Under the pieces are notes generated by a model, which worked only from the letters and a program-made list of their open reading frames with translations, ran no database searches and was not told where the DNA came from. Below, piece by piece: positions 11,260-23,321 of a stretch of 64,000 bases of DNA (positions are counted from its first letter, which is position 1; every line of letters begins with the position of its first letter). The translations under genes and the position numbers were made by a program. The DNA is from Chytridium lagenaria (taxonomy: Eukaryota > Chytridiomycota > Chytridiomycetes > Chytridiales > Chytridiaceae), in NCBI GenBank assembly GCA_025449115.1, contig JAHLKC010000001.1:558001-622000 (forward strand). The letters are read 5' to 3'.

Positions 11260-14200
11260 TCACAAATGACGCCTCCCCTCCCGCACTCTCACTATCCGAC
11301 GCCTCATCAATCTGAAGCCTTGCGCCCCCCTTAAACTCCCCCCACTCGTCGGCGGCGTCGTAACAGGCCTTCTCTCTACATAATCCATGTTCTTCCAATT
11401 CGCAGCTCGCAGTACATCCTATATGAATAAACATTAGATAAAACAGATCGATTGCGGGGCAAGCTTACCGTGTCATCCAGGGGTACAGGCTCTACGCATC
11501 GTTTAAACGCGCTTGATACAATGTCTTCGGCTAACGCGGCAAAAATGCTCTCGTCCTCGGGATTGCAGAAGGCGGGCTTCACGAGATTAATGCGAAGATA
11601 TTCGGCGTCAATTTGGACTTGGTTAAAACTGTATCGTGACATTGTGAGTTTTTTGATCGTCTCACAGTACGTCTATTAAAAAAAACAAATAAATTAGTGC
11701 CGCAAAACAAATATGGTAAAGGCGAAGGTATTGCACAACTACTTAATATTGAGATTATGAGTAAGAGACTCACCTTCATAATAATCCTCGCAACAGCGTT
11801 CAACGCCGCACATCTCGTCACCGCAACAGGTCCATAGTAATCAATCCTATCACTGAATAACCTCCCAATATTATCCAACATCGCATCAAACTTTTTCGTT
11901 GGCGCAGACCCCAGCAATCCCGATGCCGCCACGCTGTTCGCTCTCGAATGTTGTCCAACCGATGACCCCATCAACGATTGCGCCGACGATGAGTTCTTCT
12001 CGGAAAGCATTGAAACACCTCGCTTCATGTTGAACATGTTCGACGAGAGGAGTCCACTTCCTGCGCCAATTTGAATAGTGGAGCGGAAACTGGAGGAACG
12101 GGGGAGGACGGCGGGGACGGCGCTGGAGGCTCTTTGGAGACCGGGATTGGGATTTGCGAGTGGAGGGGTGGAAGTGGAGGAGTTATAGGCGGAGTTGGAA
12201 CGGGATGGGAGGACAGAAAGTCGACGCTTAAAGTCTGTGGTTAAGGTATACAGTTTAATGTTAAACCATATTCGGTATGACTTAAATAATTTACCGTTGC
12301 TTGATCTCTCTCTTTCACGTGAATCAATCGCTTCGTCCACCAAAATTGTCGAAATTTCTGACTCAACGTTTTCAAACAATTCAACGAGATTCTCAATGGC
12401 TATGGCAGGCCTTTTAGGAGTCGACTCGGCAAACCAATTACTGGTCCGGATGTATAGCTCTACTTCCTTGGTCAATGGCAATGAAATTTGGAAACAGTAT
12501 GCTTCGCAAATAACCTGATTCGAAAAATAAAAGGCTGTGTTAGCAAATACCTCCAGACTAAAAAAAGGAACCTTTGAGAACTCCCTCCACTGCGCTACAA
12601 TATCCCGATGTTTCGCATGCAACTCCACTCCCTGTTTCATCTCCCCGTGATCCCTCCTCACATTACTCTGCCCAGAGCTCGCCGTAGACGGCACCGTCCC
12701 GCCCGAAGCGGTTACAATGTAAAGATTTTTACGCATATCCTGCACAGGCTTGACTTGCTCGGACTTCCCTCTTTTCCAGGTTGACGCAAAACCGTTTCGT
12801 AAAACGAGAGAAACACTTGCTCGATTTGAGTTGCCGTGAGTTCGTCGGCACATTTTGCCATGAAGAGAATGACGTGTGAGGGTGGCGGGGTGTAATTTTC
12901 TTCGTGCTTCACTTCGTAATAATTCTAAAAAACGGGCTTAATTCCATGTTAGAGTTGTAACGCTTACAGTAATGTTGTCTTTGAGAGTTGACCACAAATC
13001 TTCTAATCCCGTCGTAATAAGATCAAGCAACTCATCCCGCGATATGCAAGTCCGAGAGAAATAATGAAGCTCGGGTTTAACGAAGACATCAAACATTAAA
13101 AAGGCTTTTTGATTCAGGTTGCCAACAAACGTTGCAATAATCCTAGGAGAGAGAGACTTTCGTTCGACAATGGAGGATTCGGATGTTGCTTTCATTTCGT
13201 CTGTGGAATAGTAAGAGCGGATTGCATAAAAACGAAATGGATTGGGAGATATCGCTTACCGAAAAAGTCTCCACGTATCCGTGAATAGACTTGCTCGATC
13301 ATATTGTTGAAGAATCCAAGGATGACGCTTCGCACACGGGCGTTCATATCGACAACATGGTTCAAAGATTGGAACTTTGACGCTTCATCACTCAAGCAAT
13401 CCAGAATCTGCACTGATAATGCATCATTCAAGCTCCACACGTCAGACTGCCACGAAATAACGGTTAGAAAATGTTACAATGCTGCGGCAAAGATGTTGCT
13501 TACAGGTAATTGTATAAATCTGTTCAGGCGAGTAAATAGTTGCGCCAGAAGCTCATCCGCCAGAGAGAAAAGTTCCTGCTTCGCTTCGGCCTTTTGCTAC
13601 TCAAATTCAGTAATCCATTTAAAAAACATCGCATACCTCCGGGTTAAACCTTGCTCGGATCTGCAACCGCGGGTTCAGGGGGTTTTCAGAAGACATTTGC
13701 GCAAAAGCCCTTGGAAGGGCTGTCGTTGATAACGTCGTCTTTGCTTCAGAAAGGAAATATTCGTCAAACGCTTCAACGAGTTCAGAGAAGGGATAAAGAA
13801 TAGCTTCCATCCATGTTCTGATTTTGCTTATAAAGCTTGGGATGGCTTCGTCAGTTGGTAGCTAATTTTGGGTATATCATCAGTATGATTCTCGAAATGT
13901 GAGCATACCTCTCCTTCGGACGCCTTATCTATCTCTTTAGAGGCTTCTTTCACAATAAATGACATTTTTTCCTTTACGCTATATGTATGAAATTAGAGGT
14001 AAGAGTTATAGAAAAAGCTTACGTCCTAAGATAATCACGAGCAAGCTCTGTCGGAAACTGCATGTTCAAGCCCAAAAGCAAACCGACACTTTCACGAATC
14101 TCTGATATCGATGACTACAACCGCGTGAATATCATTTTATAATTTTGAATATTTTTTACCGATGGACTCTTCATTTTCTCCCGGACTTTAATCCCAACTT

Positions 14201-15224
14201 TGATAGTAATTTCTTTGCATTCCTCATCAATTTTACGAAACACGGGGATGTGATAGTAATGCTCTAACAGCGCTGATGTGGCCATATGGTACTTGACCGC
14301 CTGCTTGAAGTGTCCGCTTGTGAACGCAGCCTCAAGCTTTGATGGCAGTTCAAACACAAAGTTCAACTGAAAAAAGGTGAGTTACAATCAAGTCTACGGT
14401 AGATAATACCTTTCTTAAAAGTCCGTGCACGCCGTGAAGCTTTTGAAGTTTACTTCGGTTCGGGTCGAGTTTTTGGTTGACGCCCTTATTCACATCTAGT
14501 ACAGTGTTGATCTTTCTCTCAAGCTCATCCATTTCCTCTTGAAGGTCGTCAACTTTAGTTCTCATCTTGCCCCACTTTAGTGTATGAAAAAAAAGGGTAA
14601 CTACCTGCTTTATAGTATCTGTTGCAGAAATGAACTTGTGATAATTTTGATACACAAGAGTTTTCATCTGTCCATCAATGTCCTTAATTTCTGAGATGGG
14701 GAACAATAAAGTTACGTCAAGCCGAAACATGAGATATTTGCCCACCAGCTATCAATTCCGTGTCCGTTCGAATAAGGTCCGAAAGGTTCTTCTCGTACAA
14801 GCAATTCTTGATGTAAGTTTCTGATATAAACGCCTCGTTATCTATAGCATGCACATGCGTCAGGTTCGGCTCTAAATCAACACCGAAAAAACAATAAGGT
14901 GAAACATCCCGCACCCATATCCATTGGATCAGCACCCCAAGGTTTAATGTAAGGTGCATTCTCCATATCCTGACTCCCCGCTCCTGAAGGTGCATCTGTT
15001 ATCCCGTAATAGTTTTTTAGGAGATTTCGCGCGGCCCTTCGAGGTCTTGGAGGGGAGGTAGGTTGATCGTCACCAATGCTTTTCGCTGGAGATCGAGATG
15101 AAGAGGATGGCGAGGCTGGTGGAAGTGTCGATGGTGAAGCGTGGTTGCTGGTGGAAGCTTGTGAGGTTAAAGGTGATGCCCCTGCCATGGAAGGCGATCG
15201 ATGCGAGGAGAGAGGACTAGCCAT
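11260..15224 (-). CDS. VPS51: GARP complex subunit Vps51
   Basis: Vps51 is a subunit of the GARP tethering complex, which captures endosome-derived vesicles at the trans-Golgi and binds the SNARE Tlg1/syntaxin 6. The start at 15224 opens a Ser/Pro-rich N terminus. Next come RAARNLLKNYYGITD (about 15000, the hallmark motif of the family), YIKNCLYEKNLSDLIRTDTE, MKTLVYQNYHKFISATDTIK, a coiled coil (MRTKVDDLQEEMDELERKIN), and LQKLHGVHGLLRK followed by LNFVFELPSKLEAAF (about 14350), in the order typical of Vps51. The long alpha-helical remainder fits a CATCHR-type rod and ends near SAFKRCVEPVPLDDT. I place a last intron near 11411-11458 and TGA at 11262-11260; reading through would stop at 11252. 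More than ten short introns are present and no frame repair was needed. Head-to-head with the phosphatase gene, 321 bp apart. Confidence 0.9.
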
Positions 15225-15545
15225 GACGGTTGAGACGCTCGTCGTTGAATGCTTTCCGCTTTTGTAAGACCGACAATTTTCGTCGGGTTGACAACAATAG
15301 ACATTCCTTCCCAATCACCAAACAACAGACGGTAACAGCTTTGCAGTGGAGCAAGCTCTTCAAAGGCATCGGCATAGACGTGCGCAACGCGAAAGATCGA
15401 GAAATCGAAGGAAAGACGCTTGGACGTGTCTCGGACGTGTCGTTACAGAGCAGTAACGAAATTGTTTTGAGCGGAGGTTGCATGACAGCCTGATCAATCC
15501 GACCTTTCGATCTACACACACTTTGGTAGCAACCTCTTGGAAATT
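15225..15545. promoter_or_regulatory. Shared divergent promoter region
   Basis: Only 321 bp separate the start codons of VPS51 (minus) and the phosphatase gene (plus), so both 5' UTRs and core promoters must lie here or extend into each other's genes. I see no obvious TATA box. Confidence 0.5.
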
Positions 15546-17448
15546 ATGCGAGAGCCAAACCCATCTCTCAGTCGGTCAACTTCCTTCAGGGGACCTGGAG
15601 ATGACCCCGCTTCGACTAAAGGGCGTCAGGATGGATCAACCGTGTTTAAAACATTGAGCGACAGCGGATCTCAGCTGGCCCTTAACAGCATGAGCATGGG
15701 ATCCAATTCTTCCTTACAAAGGAAAGAAAAAAGCGATTCGGCCTTTCAAATGCAGATGCATGGTACCGAGCATAGTCGACAGGCACCATGGACCGACTTG
15801 AAAGCTTTGGAGGATTCGATAGCGAAGATATCAAACTCTAGAGGGCAGGACGGAAGGGAAGCTCTGGCTGCTCCTGTATTTAGGAGTTTGAATATGGACG
15901 GAAAGTTCAAGGGAAAAGTGACACTTTTGCCCAAAGATGCCAATGCGATGGATGTGGACACTATCAAAACAAAAGATGGCAGGGATGGCTCTGGGCGTGA
16001 TAATGCCGACGATCCAAGCAGTGATGAAGTTGCTTTTACATCGTCTGAAAGGCTCGTTTCTTTGCTATCTGCTTACCCTCCATACAATGTGCTCCTCGTT
16101 GATATGAGATCCAAGCAGGATTTTCTGGAAAGCCGGCTTCATGGATCTGTCAACGTCAGTCTTCCGGCCATCATTTTAAAGAGGTTCAGGAAAGGCTCTG
16201 TATCAACCGTCAGTCTGACACCGTTTTTGACGACGCAAGAGTCTAAAACCATATATCATGACTGGCGGGTACGCGCGACTTCAAACAGAAGTGCCATCGT
16301 GGTCTATGACTACGACACTACGTCGGATGATATCGATTCCGACGTTTTTACGCTTTCAAAGACTTTGCAACACGGATTATATAGCGATGCCGATGAAAAT
16401 ATTCCCGTTAACAAAGATCGAAGGGACTCAAATGTGTCCGTCAGCTTCCTGCAGGGCGGATTTTCAACCTTTGTTCTGTATGAGGATGCAAGTCAATACC
16501 TTGCAGGTGCTGCTGATGTCTCTGAAGGAGGGTTTGAAGGCACTCAAGACGTCCCATCCATGGCACCTTCACGCTTGGTTTTAGAACAAGGGTCGCGCCC
16601 CGATATTGCACCACCGCCTTTGCGCCAACAGTTTAGAGGTGCCATCGGAGAGCTTAGGCAATCGCCTCAGTCTCTGATGAGCAGCCCTGCATCCACTCTT
16701 TCAACCGATTTTAGTCCAACCGGTAAAAACCAAAGGAAGAGATCAGCCCTTTCCATCCACACCCCTCTGTCAGCCACCAAAATTGATTCAAAGCTGGCCA
16801 GCTCCACGACGCAGTCTCCGCCTGATATGGTTGTAGATCGCGGGATTAATAGTGTTCAACAAAGCAGGGCTTTGCAGCAAGTTTCTGAGGCTTTCTCACC
16901 AGAAATCATGGACTCGTGCTCTAAAGTCAATGACTACTTGTTCTTGGGCTCGGATGCTATCCCCACTGCGGATGATGCAATTGCTCAACTACAGGCATTG
17001 GGGGTAACTCATGTTTTGAACATGGCGGCAGAGATTAATAGCAAAGCGTTGTTGCATCCAGGCAACAGCGCTATTGTTCACAAATGGTTAAAGTTACAAG
17101 ACAGTGCGGACCAGGAAGTAGAGGAAGCTATTAAAGAGGGCATTCGATATATAGGTATGTGGCCTCCATATATTTTTTTTGTGGAGCCCGAAGTAACGCA
17201 CGAAAACAGACGATGCTCGCGCCAATAACCCGGCTGCAAAAGTTCTTGTCCATTGCCGTGCGGGAAAATCGAGATCAGTCACCATGGTGTTGGCTTATCT
17301 CATTCAACGCGAGGGAATGACGCTCAAGGATGCGTACGAGTACGTTAGAGGGAGAAGGTCGGGTGTAGCGCCAAACATTGGCTTTATGCTCTCGTTGATG
17401 CGTTTAGAAAAGGATGTTTATGGCGTAAACACCTTTATATCGACATAG
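15546..17448 (+). CDS. Rhodanese-like plus dual-specificity protein phosphatase
   Basis: Architecture resembles MAP-kinase phosphatases: an N-terminal rhodanese/Cdc25-like domain used for docking and a C-terminal catalytic DSP domain. After about 150 disordered residues, the rhodanese-like region has NVLLVDMRSKQDFLESRLHG and SVNVSLPAIILKR (about 16090-16190). A Ser-rich linker is followed by the DSP domain from KVNDYLFLGSDAIPTADD (about 16925), THVLNMAAEI, then across a 55-nt intron (17155-17209) the P-loop LVHCRAGKSRSVTMVLAYL (about 17248), matching HCxxGxxRS with catalytic Cys and Arg, and AYEYVRGRRSGVAPN. TAG is at 17446-17448. I chose ATG 15546. The general acid Asp is probably in the segment before the P-loop (KLQDSADQE). 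No frame repair was needed. The substrate is not decided by the sequence; a MAP kinase is inferred from architecture. Confidence 0.88.
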
Positions 17449-18066
17449 ACACGCCATTTCCACCTAGACATAGAAGGGGAGAAGAGAATTGCATGTTGTT
17501 GTTTCTTTATATTATTATGTCCAAAGTCATTAACTTAAATCACTCACTCCCTCACACACTTCCAAAGTTACTTTTTCACTCACTCACATTCCTTTGCATG
17601 GCATTAGATTTCTTTTTCATTATCACGTTTTCAATGATTTATCTGTTGATTTATTTATCTATTTAATTAATTTATTATAAATTGCATTCACTTTGTATGT
17701 TACTCTTTCTTCATCCACGTACTTTTTTTTGCATACTGGTAACTGGTGTTTCCATTGATACTAGGTACGTACATACGTACATACATACTGAAGGTATTTA
17801 AGGCCGGACTTTGAGGTTTTACTTTTTTTTTATTTTATATTTATTTTGCCGAGGATGGTGAATTCTCGTAAACGCACACGACCAAGAATTCATGTGTTAC
17901 ACAGACAAGACAATAGACTTTTTACTGCATCGTGGAAAGCACCACCACTATACTGACCAACCTGCATCATCATCGGCAGCATTTTTGTTAAATTATTTAT
18001 TTTCAATAGATAAAAGCAGTGAAAGCTCTTTGCGGTTTTCCACACCTTCCTAAAAAAATAAGAGTA
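17449..18066. other. AT-rich intergenic
   Basis: 3' flank of the phosphatase gene and 5' flank of the beta-galactosidase gene. T-rich, with a short CATA/CGTA repeat near 17763-17790. No gene seen. Confidence 0.6.
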
Positions 18067-21000
18067 ATGCCTATACAAGACGTCGTCGTCGTCGTCGGCG
18101 TGTCGACTCTGGCTGTTGCCTCGGTCGTCTACCTGCATACAGGCATTCACGCAGGTCAAAGCTTGGCGATATTCCTATCAAAACCTCATCGGTCGCATAC
18201 AATCGCGCGGCGCATGACAAGGTCTTGTCTTGGGACAAACATAGTTTTCAGATCAATGGACGTCCTGTCTTTCTCATCTCTGGTGAATTTCCATCCGTGG
18301 AGGATTCCTGACGTGGATCGATGGAGACCCATATTGGAGCAGTACAAGGCTGCTGGCCTCAATTGCATTCGAATCTACTTCCATTGGGGTTATCACAGCC
18401 CTGCTGAAGGAGTTTATCACTTTGATGGGAACAGGGACATGGATTATTTGCTTTCTCTTTGCGAGGAGTTAAGGCTGTTCGTGTTTGGCCGCTCCAGGTG
18501 AGTTTGCATGCTTTTTTTTAGGAAGCCTTTCGGTGGCGAGATTTGCTTAACCACCTACCTTGCTTTCATTTTTAGGACCTTACATTTGCGCCGAGACTCA
18601 GGCTGGTGGCATTCCCAACTGGCTCGTCGCTAAGCGCCATGTCCGCATCCGTCATTCTTCTGCTACCTTTTTCAAAAAGTATGATCCCGAGTACTCTAAA
18701 TACTGCCGCGAGTGGCTTCATGCTATTCTCCCCATCCTTGCCCGACACCAGATTACAAACAGTGGACTATCACCCAGTGGAAGACCCGGATGCTTGTTGG
18801 CACTTCAAATTGAAAACGAGAACTTTGAGCTGTTCAAGGGTATTCCGATGGCTTGAGTGACGATATGAAGTTCTTGGCGAATGTGGCTAGGAATGAGTGC
18901 GGCATTACCGTTCCTCTTTTCCACAACGATGCGTTTGAGGTGGGCGTAAAGTGGTATTTTTTCCCCATGAGCTGACCCCCCTTTTTTTATATTTTTTATT
19001 TGGTTTCTCAGGAGGGTTCATTCATTGCCTATCCTGGCGACAAGAAAGTTTTTGGAAAGGATCACTTTGGCCTTGATCTCTACTCCTTTGACAAGTATGT
19101 CGTCTTTGCCCCACCTCTGCCCCGCTTTCAACGTTCGTGGCTGGAGAGGAAAAACCGCAGGCGTGGAAGCCGTGGAAGCCAGAGACGGTGACTGGTTCCG
19201 TCGATGGTATGGAGGCATTGGTTCGAGGATTTGGTGGAGCGGCAGCGACGGTGAGTTTTCTCGACAACTGTGCACCTCGAATTTCAATGCTAAATGCTGG
19301 TTTTAGGCGCCAATTTTCATTGCTGAGTTGCAAGGTGGATGGTTTAACCACTACCAGCTCAAGTGCACTTACGACACCATTATAAGTACGAATTGAAACT
19401 TAATTTGAGGACTTAGTACTCATTTTTCTATAGATTTTACGGCGAAAGCTACACGAAGCTTCTTGTTGAGTCTTGCTTTGCTCAGGGTGTGACTGCTTTT
19501 AACATCTACATGTTCTATGGAGGAACAAACTGGGGGACTCTTGGGTTGGTTTCATCAAATTATAATTTTTCAATTCTATTATGTTTTACTACTTTACTAA
19601 CTTTTATTTTTCAGGCGATCCTGATGTCTATACCTCGTAAGTATCCGATAAAAAAACAAATTCAAAATTATATTGTTTCTAACACAATTTTTTTTCTGTT
19701 TGTACAGATATGATTATTCGGCCTGCATTCGTGAGTACAACTTCTTGTCCGGAAGGGCACGCAAACTCCGCCTCGCCATCTCCTTTGCTCGTTCCTTTGC
19801 GGACATTTTCGCCAAAACAGATCCTATCCCTGCATCTGCCCAAACAGTCATCGTGACTCCTCCGACTGCCTTTAATCGCCAACGTGTTAGTCTTGGTTCC
19901 CAAGATGCCGAGTTCACGTTCTTTAGGAACTTTGAGGAAGGTGATGGTAACCTCACCGTCAAGCTCCTTCACCGACCTGCTGTTGTCTTGAAGTGCAAGC
20001 TCCCCTTCAAGCAATCTTTTATTGCGCTTGGAAATTACAAGTCGCAGGCGTCCGGCCTTCACCTGCTTCTCGCCACTGTCCCCATTCTGGCTAGGACTCA
20101 TGTGACTGGAGCTAACGGGAAGGTGTCCGAAGTGTGGTTTATTCAGAGCGATTCAGAGATTTCTGGACAGCTTGCCTTTGACGGAGATGTTATCGTCAAG
20201 GCTGGATCCAAGTCTCTCAATGCTTCCTCCGAAAGCTTGTCTCTGGCTGGAACCTCCGTTGTTTCGTTTGGAGGAGTTGAAGGATGGTGCAGCTTGGCGC
20301 TTAATAGCGAGAACGGAGCCAAGAAGACCGAGCTGTACATTGTTGCGTTGGCGGGTGATGATGTTTACACCTTTAATGCATCTTTTGAGGAAGCGTACTG
20401 GTCTAAGACTGAAAGTGACGCACCCGTTGGAACCGACCCTATCGCTGTCAGCTGGGGTGCCTTCAACAGTCGCTATGACCCTGTCGCCGGTACCTTTGAG
20501 GTTGAAGTTTTCAAACCTGATGCAAGGGTTTACGCCATCGTCCCTGCAACGGAGAAACTCGTTAAATCTGGTCTTGCCGCTGTTACCGCTGAAAGTCCGT
20601 TCCACGGTCTTCCTGGAGCTTTAGTTTATCGTCCTGTCACTGCTTACAAGGCCCTTGCACCGGCTACAGCGCTTGCCCAAGCGGGGTCGTGGACTTACCG
20701 CCGTAGCGACTTTGACGCGTTTGACTGGGTCCCCCTTGAAGTTGATAAGAAAAACATTCCGGTGAAGAATGTGATTGATCTCGGGTTCATTTCTGGTCAC
20801 TCTTTCTACAAGGTTAACTTTAACGTAGAGAACCCCGACTCTCCTAGCCCTATCAAGCTGTCTATGGATATCCGTAACCGCTGTGTTGTCTACCTCAATA
20901 ACACGGTCATTGGAGGTCACACCACGTACTCTCTCCAGCTGTTCAAGAAGGGCGCCAAGAACGGTCCGGATCCATTCTCCGCCTGGACCGACTACGTCCT

Positions 21001-21742
21001 TCCCAACCACCTCCTCCTTAAGGGTGACAACAGAATCGTCGTCATGATTGAAAGCTACGGTCTGTCGCGTCAGGCCTTTGTACTTAACGACGTCCGCAAT
21101 GGAAGAGGTCTTCTCGGTGTCAAGCTCACCTCCAAATCATCCATCCCCTTTAAACTCGAAGCCGCCGGTGTGGATACTGCTAAAATCTCACAACCGTTCG
21201 GTATCTCTGGATTCCCTGATGAAGCCTCCCCATCAGGATGGAAGGCCGTCAACGCTGAAACCGCGTCTACCGGTGCAGCCATCCTAAAGCACCCGGATAT
21301 GGCTTTTGGACCGCTTTGGTTCAAAACATCCTTCACCGTCAAAGAGAAACCTGGACCTATCGCTACTACCGGTGGTCTCCTCTCCGCCGTCACTGGCAAA
21401 ACCACCTCCACGACTTCCCGCCGCGTCCCGTACCGACTCATTCTGGACGGTCCTGGCACCGCCCACGTCTTTGTCGCAGGCATCTACATTGCGAGATACA
21501 GAGGTAATGGAGATTCCGTACAAAAGGACTTTGTCGTCCCTGATAAGCTTGTGGAGAATGCACCAAATGGGGTTGTGCCTGTGACTGTGTTGGTGTATGG
21601 GAGGAATTCTGAGGAGTGGGTGTCTGTTTTGTTTGGGGGATGGGAGATTGCGGCGCAGGGGAGTTTGGAGGAGAGGTGGAGTGGCAACCTTCTTGAGGGT
21701 GGGAAGGTGTTCTCTACTGTTAAAGAGGTGTTGAAGGTTTAG
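18067..21742 (+). CDS. Beta-galactosidase, glycoside hydrolase family 35
   Basis: GH35 enzymes cleave terminal beta-galactosides by a retaining mechanism. From ATG 18067 there is an N-terminal hydrophobic segment (VVVVVGVSTLAVASVVYL), a signal anchor or signal peptide. Then SWDKHSFQINGRPVFLISGE (about 18228-18288) and HPWRIPDVDRWRPIL, HWGYHSPAEGVYHFDGNRD, GPYICAETQAGGIPNW (about 18577), LALQIENENFE with the acid/base Glu (about 18808), AELQGGWFNHYQ with the probable nucleophile Glu (about 19322), and NIYMFYGGTNWG (about 19501). A large C-terminal beta-rich part (19700-21740) corresponds to the jelly-roll domains of fungal enzymes. Introns near 18500-18575, 18945-19012, 19102-19126, 19250-19306, 19386-19434, 19543-19615 and 19636-19707. 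Single-base problems occur near 18291 and 18489 (extra base) and 18840 (missing G). Stop at 21740-21742. Confidence 0.88.
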
Positions 21743-22105
21743 AAGACGATTTTCTAATGTCTCGAATTGGCGTGATGCATTTCTCGTTTGTTTTTTTTTT
21801 GTTCTGCTATCGTGTTTATTTTTTGAACTTTTTTCTTTCGTTTTTCGTTCGGTGCAAGTGAGTTGTTGCATAATGTTTCCTTTTTGCTTTTGGCCTCTTT
21901 GGCGCTGTTTTCAATGCTGTGCTCCTCGCGTAAAAAAAAAATACAAAAAACCTGATTGTAGTGCTTGCATTATTATTGGTGGAACATGAGTACGTAAATT
22001 CAACCCGCCGTTCTATTCAACCCGCTGTTCCAATATCTGGTGATGCGTTCTTTTAAATTACATTTTCTGTATCTTTATGAATTTCTCTGTTGTTTATTTC
22101 TCCAT
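21743..22105. terminator. Convergent 3' intergenic region
   Basis: Lies between the stops of the plus-strand beta-galactosidase and the minus-strand isochorismatase-like gene. T-rich on the plus strand, as expected for 3' processing signals of both genes; no additional gene. Confidence 0.4.
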
Positions 22106-23256
22106 TCAAAGATTTGAGGTAACAAGACTGTTAAGCGCACCAGACGTTTTCTCTTTCGTCTCCTTGACCAAATTCGAAATAGCCTTAAAGTTCTCGTGTT
22201 TCGCGTCAACAAGCAGCTGAAACAGAACCGATTCCGATGTTGAAATTGTGGCTCCGGCAGCCCGAAGTCGCTAAACATATTGGTTATAAAATACTCATCT
22301 CGTTTTCATTCAGAAATATACCACACCTCAATTGCAATTTTCACTTCCCCTTGATTCATGGAGGACACACCGTCCGCAAGGATCCAAACGTGAATGTCTT
22401 TCTCTAAGAGGTCCATTGCGGTTTGGAGGACGCAGACATGCGACTTTTTTGGCAGGTATTAGAAATGGGATATGCCAAACGAGATTATTTTTTTTTTCTG
22501 TTTACCTCAATACCGAAAAGAACAACGTCAGTTGTTTTCAGTTTCTCAACTTCCGCTTTAACTTCAGAAGTCCACATGGAGAACTTGGTTTTCGGTACGT
22601 TGATGATGGCGCGAGAAATGTCCAACTCTGGTACAGTTCCACCCAACGCTGTTCGAAAAAGGGAAATACTTTGTCAATAGAAGCAACATAGACAGCTTTT
22701 CTCTCACCTTTCGGATTTTGCTCTGTCACGATGAGAGGGATGTTGAGAATTTTGGATGCCGAGATCTTTCATCCATTAAACATTAAAAAGTGAATAGGGA
22801 GTGAAGCTTCGCGCGAATACAGTTTCGCTGAATTTCAGTGTGTAGAAGTACGATAATATAGAAAGGCCGCTTTACCATCTTTGACGCAGTGTTGACGACA
22901 TGAGAGTAGTTCCAGATGAGCGGCCTGTCACAAGAGTTTAGCCGCAGTAACCTCATCTCCATAAAAAGTATGATACGTTTGTATGCATGAATTATGTATA
23001 AATGGATGCTATGAGGGGACATGCGTGGAGGAGGGGTGGATAAAAATGCATGCATGCATTGTTGAAAGTGTCCATGCAAAACGGGCATGTGAATGCGTCG
23101 GTAGATGGATTGCTCGCAACTCAAGTAGCTGGCATACCTAAACTTCTCCTGAATGTCACATAAAAAGAAGGCAGTGGTAGCCTGAGGAATCTTCAATCCC
23201 GGCCTTGCAATGGCAGAGGACATGGTTAGAAATCTACGAGGAATGAGGGAGGTCAT
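22106..23256 (-). CDS. Isochorismatase-family cysteine hydrolase
   Basis: Related to eukaryotic isochorismatase-domain proteins (ISOC1/2 type), whose substrate is poorly known. Two starts fit: 23256 ([20 protein letters not shown], a basic N terminus that could be a mitochondrial presequence) or 23223. The catalytic triad of the fold is visible: Asp in FLCDIQEKF (about 23160), Lys in [13 protein letters not shown] (about 22580) and Cys in [13 protein letters not shown] (about 22437). [23 protein letters not shown] and [17 protein letters not shown] follow, ending at TGA 22108-22106. There are at least five introns; the first is about 215 nt and contains a TGCATGCA palindrome. Downstream of and co-directional with the epoxide hydrolase, with only 65 bp between that gene's stop and the upstream start codon. 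No frame repair needed. Confidence 0.85.
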
Positions 23257-23321
23257 GCAAAAACAGTCTGCAAATTTATTATTGACATACAGAGAACGCA
23301 ACTTTTTTCGGCACACAGTTC

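Noticed and set aside
22783..23130. Minus-strand frame following DIQEKF (read-through with Arg/His/Met-rich sequence)
   Set aside because: This is the first intron of the isochorismatase-like gene; splicing from about 23141 to about 22922 restores the family sequence [16 protein letters not shown].
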